Origin: Bordetella parapertussis
GTDB taxonomy: Bacteria; Pseudomonadota; Gammaproteobacteria; Burkholderiales; Burkholderiaceae_D
Assembly: GCA_945867725.1 (NCBI GenBank)
Contig: CAMBJI010000180.1
Location: forward strand, 1 to 5,065
Direction: 5' to 3'
Length of the DNA: 5,065 nt
Under the pieces are notes generated by a model. The model had not been told where the DNA came from, searched no databases, and saw only the letters and a program-made list of their open reading frames with translations. Position 1 is the first letter of the stretch, and each line of letters begins with the position of its first letter. The position numbers and the translations under genes are program-made. Positions 4,430 through 5,065 of this stretch are shown one piece after another.

Positions 4430-5065
4430 GCAGCACCCGTTTGCGTATTCGATGCAGGTAGGGGGCGATCTTCCTGTCGTGGCGAGGGCCAGAGACCGGC
4501 AGGACGCGCGAGCATGATCAGCACCAGCGCCAGTCCGTACAAGAGCTGACGTAATACTTCAGCTTCGATCCAGATATGTCCGAACAAAGTCATCTGTATC
4601 GGCTCAACGGTGTGTCGCAAAATTTCCGGCAGTGCTGCCAGCAACACTGCACCCAGAATAACGCCAGGTATGTGGCCTATGCCACCCAGCACCACCATCG
4701 CTAGTACTGCAATCGATTCAGTCAATGTGAAAGATTCAGGCGAAATGAATCCTTGAAACGCACCAAACATCGCGCCCGCCACACCCCCGAACGCGGCACC
4801 CATCGCAAAGGCCAGCAACTTCACATTGCGTACATGGATACCCATCGCTTTAGCGGCGATCTCATCCTCGCGAATCGCGATCCACGCACGACCGAGGCGC
4901 GAATGCTGCAGTCGCTGCGAAATGAACACCGTCAGAATGCATAGCAACAGAAACAGGTAGTAGTAAGCGTTCACCGAGGGCATGGACCACCCAGCCACCT
5001 GAACCACTCCACCCGAACCCGGCTCACCAGCAAGCGATACGCCACCGATGCGCACCGGATCAATC
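4426..5065 (-). CDS. livM: Branched-chain amino acid-type ABC transporter permease LivM, C-terminal part (partial)
   Basis: The frame is open through the right edge, so the N-terminus lies outside the window; 212 complete codons plus the stop are present. It is an inner-membrane permease of the BPD_transp_2 family that forms the pore with LivH. Recognisable parts are a membrane segment YYYLFLLLCILTVFI, the cytoplasmic coupling stretch GRAWIAIREDEIAAKAMGI with its EAA-like region contacting the ATPases, and a glycine- and alanine-rich segment LLAFAMGAAFGGVAGAMFGAF. These are followed by FISPESFTLTESI, the conserved MVVLGGIGHIPGVILGA, and a last segment LLYGLALVLIMLARPAGLW. A short polar tail ends QTGAA. 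A GTG at 5055 is an in-frame codon and not a credible start, since it would omit the family's first membrane segments. Confidence 0.93.
   Translation of the reverse strand, partial: IDPVRIGGVSLAGEPGSGGVVQVAGWSMPSVNAYYYLFLLLCILTVFISQRLQHSRLGRAWIAIREDEIAAKAMGIHVRNVKLLAFAMGAAFGGVAGAMFGAFQGFISPESFTLTESIAVLAMVVLGGIGHIPGVILGAVLLAALPEILRHTVEPIQMTLFGHIWIEAEVLRQLLYGLALVLIMLARPAGLWPSPRQEDRPLPASNTQTGAA

Overview
The window reads as ordinary chromosomal DNA of a Gram-negative proteobacterium, most likely a betaproteobacterium of the Burkholderiales type. This is inferred from the style of the Liv transporter proteins, the maleylacetoacetate isomerase and the FAH-family enzyme, not from any marker gene. 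In the lines I counted by hand, most genes have about 58-62% GC. The one clear exception is the gene at 2152-2916, at about 49%.

Layout, left to right. Positions 1-188 (minus) hold the first 62 codons of an exported protein resembling a cupin-domain protein; it runs off the left edge. A 189-base divergent spacer with alternating GGCAT/ATGCC inverted repeats separates it from a fumarylacetoacetate-hydrolase-family enzyme (378-1232, plus). Convergent to that, 21 bases away, is a zeta-class glutathione S-transferase / maleylacetoacetate isomerase (1254-1904, minus). A GC-rich hairpin spans their junction and includes the maiA stop codon in its loop. After a 247-base divergent spacer comes the unusual gene at 2152-2916 (plus). 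The right end (2928-5065, minus) is the 3' part of a branched-chain amino-acid-type ABC transporter operon in the order livM (partial), livG, livF, joined by two 4-base ATGA overlaps.

The gene at 2152-2916 is the item of interest. Its 254-residue product carries two near-perfect copies of the ubiquitin-interacting motif (UIM), a eukaryote-type sequence, in a 43-residue tandem duplication. After these comes a region with an Asn-Asn-Cys-Leu motif and a C-terminal Gly-His-Tyr-Glu motif, spaced like the catalytic Cys and His of OTU-like or other papain-fold cysteine proteases. Bacteria have no canonical ubiquitin, so I read it as a candidate translocated effector that binds and perhaps cleaves ubiquitin in a eukaryotic host. 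The UIM call is strong. The protease call is moderate, and the secretion claim is inference only.

The remaining genes are metabolic. The FAH-family enzyme and MaiA are the kind of pair seen in aromatic-acid (homogentisate or gentisate) breakdown, but here they are convergent rather than in one operon, so a shared pathway is only suggested. The Liv system would import branched-chain or other hydrophobic amino acids or related compounds. The ubiquitin-related gene lies between these metabolic units as a single-gene insert ending 11 bases from livF.
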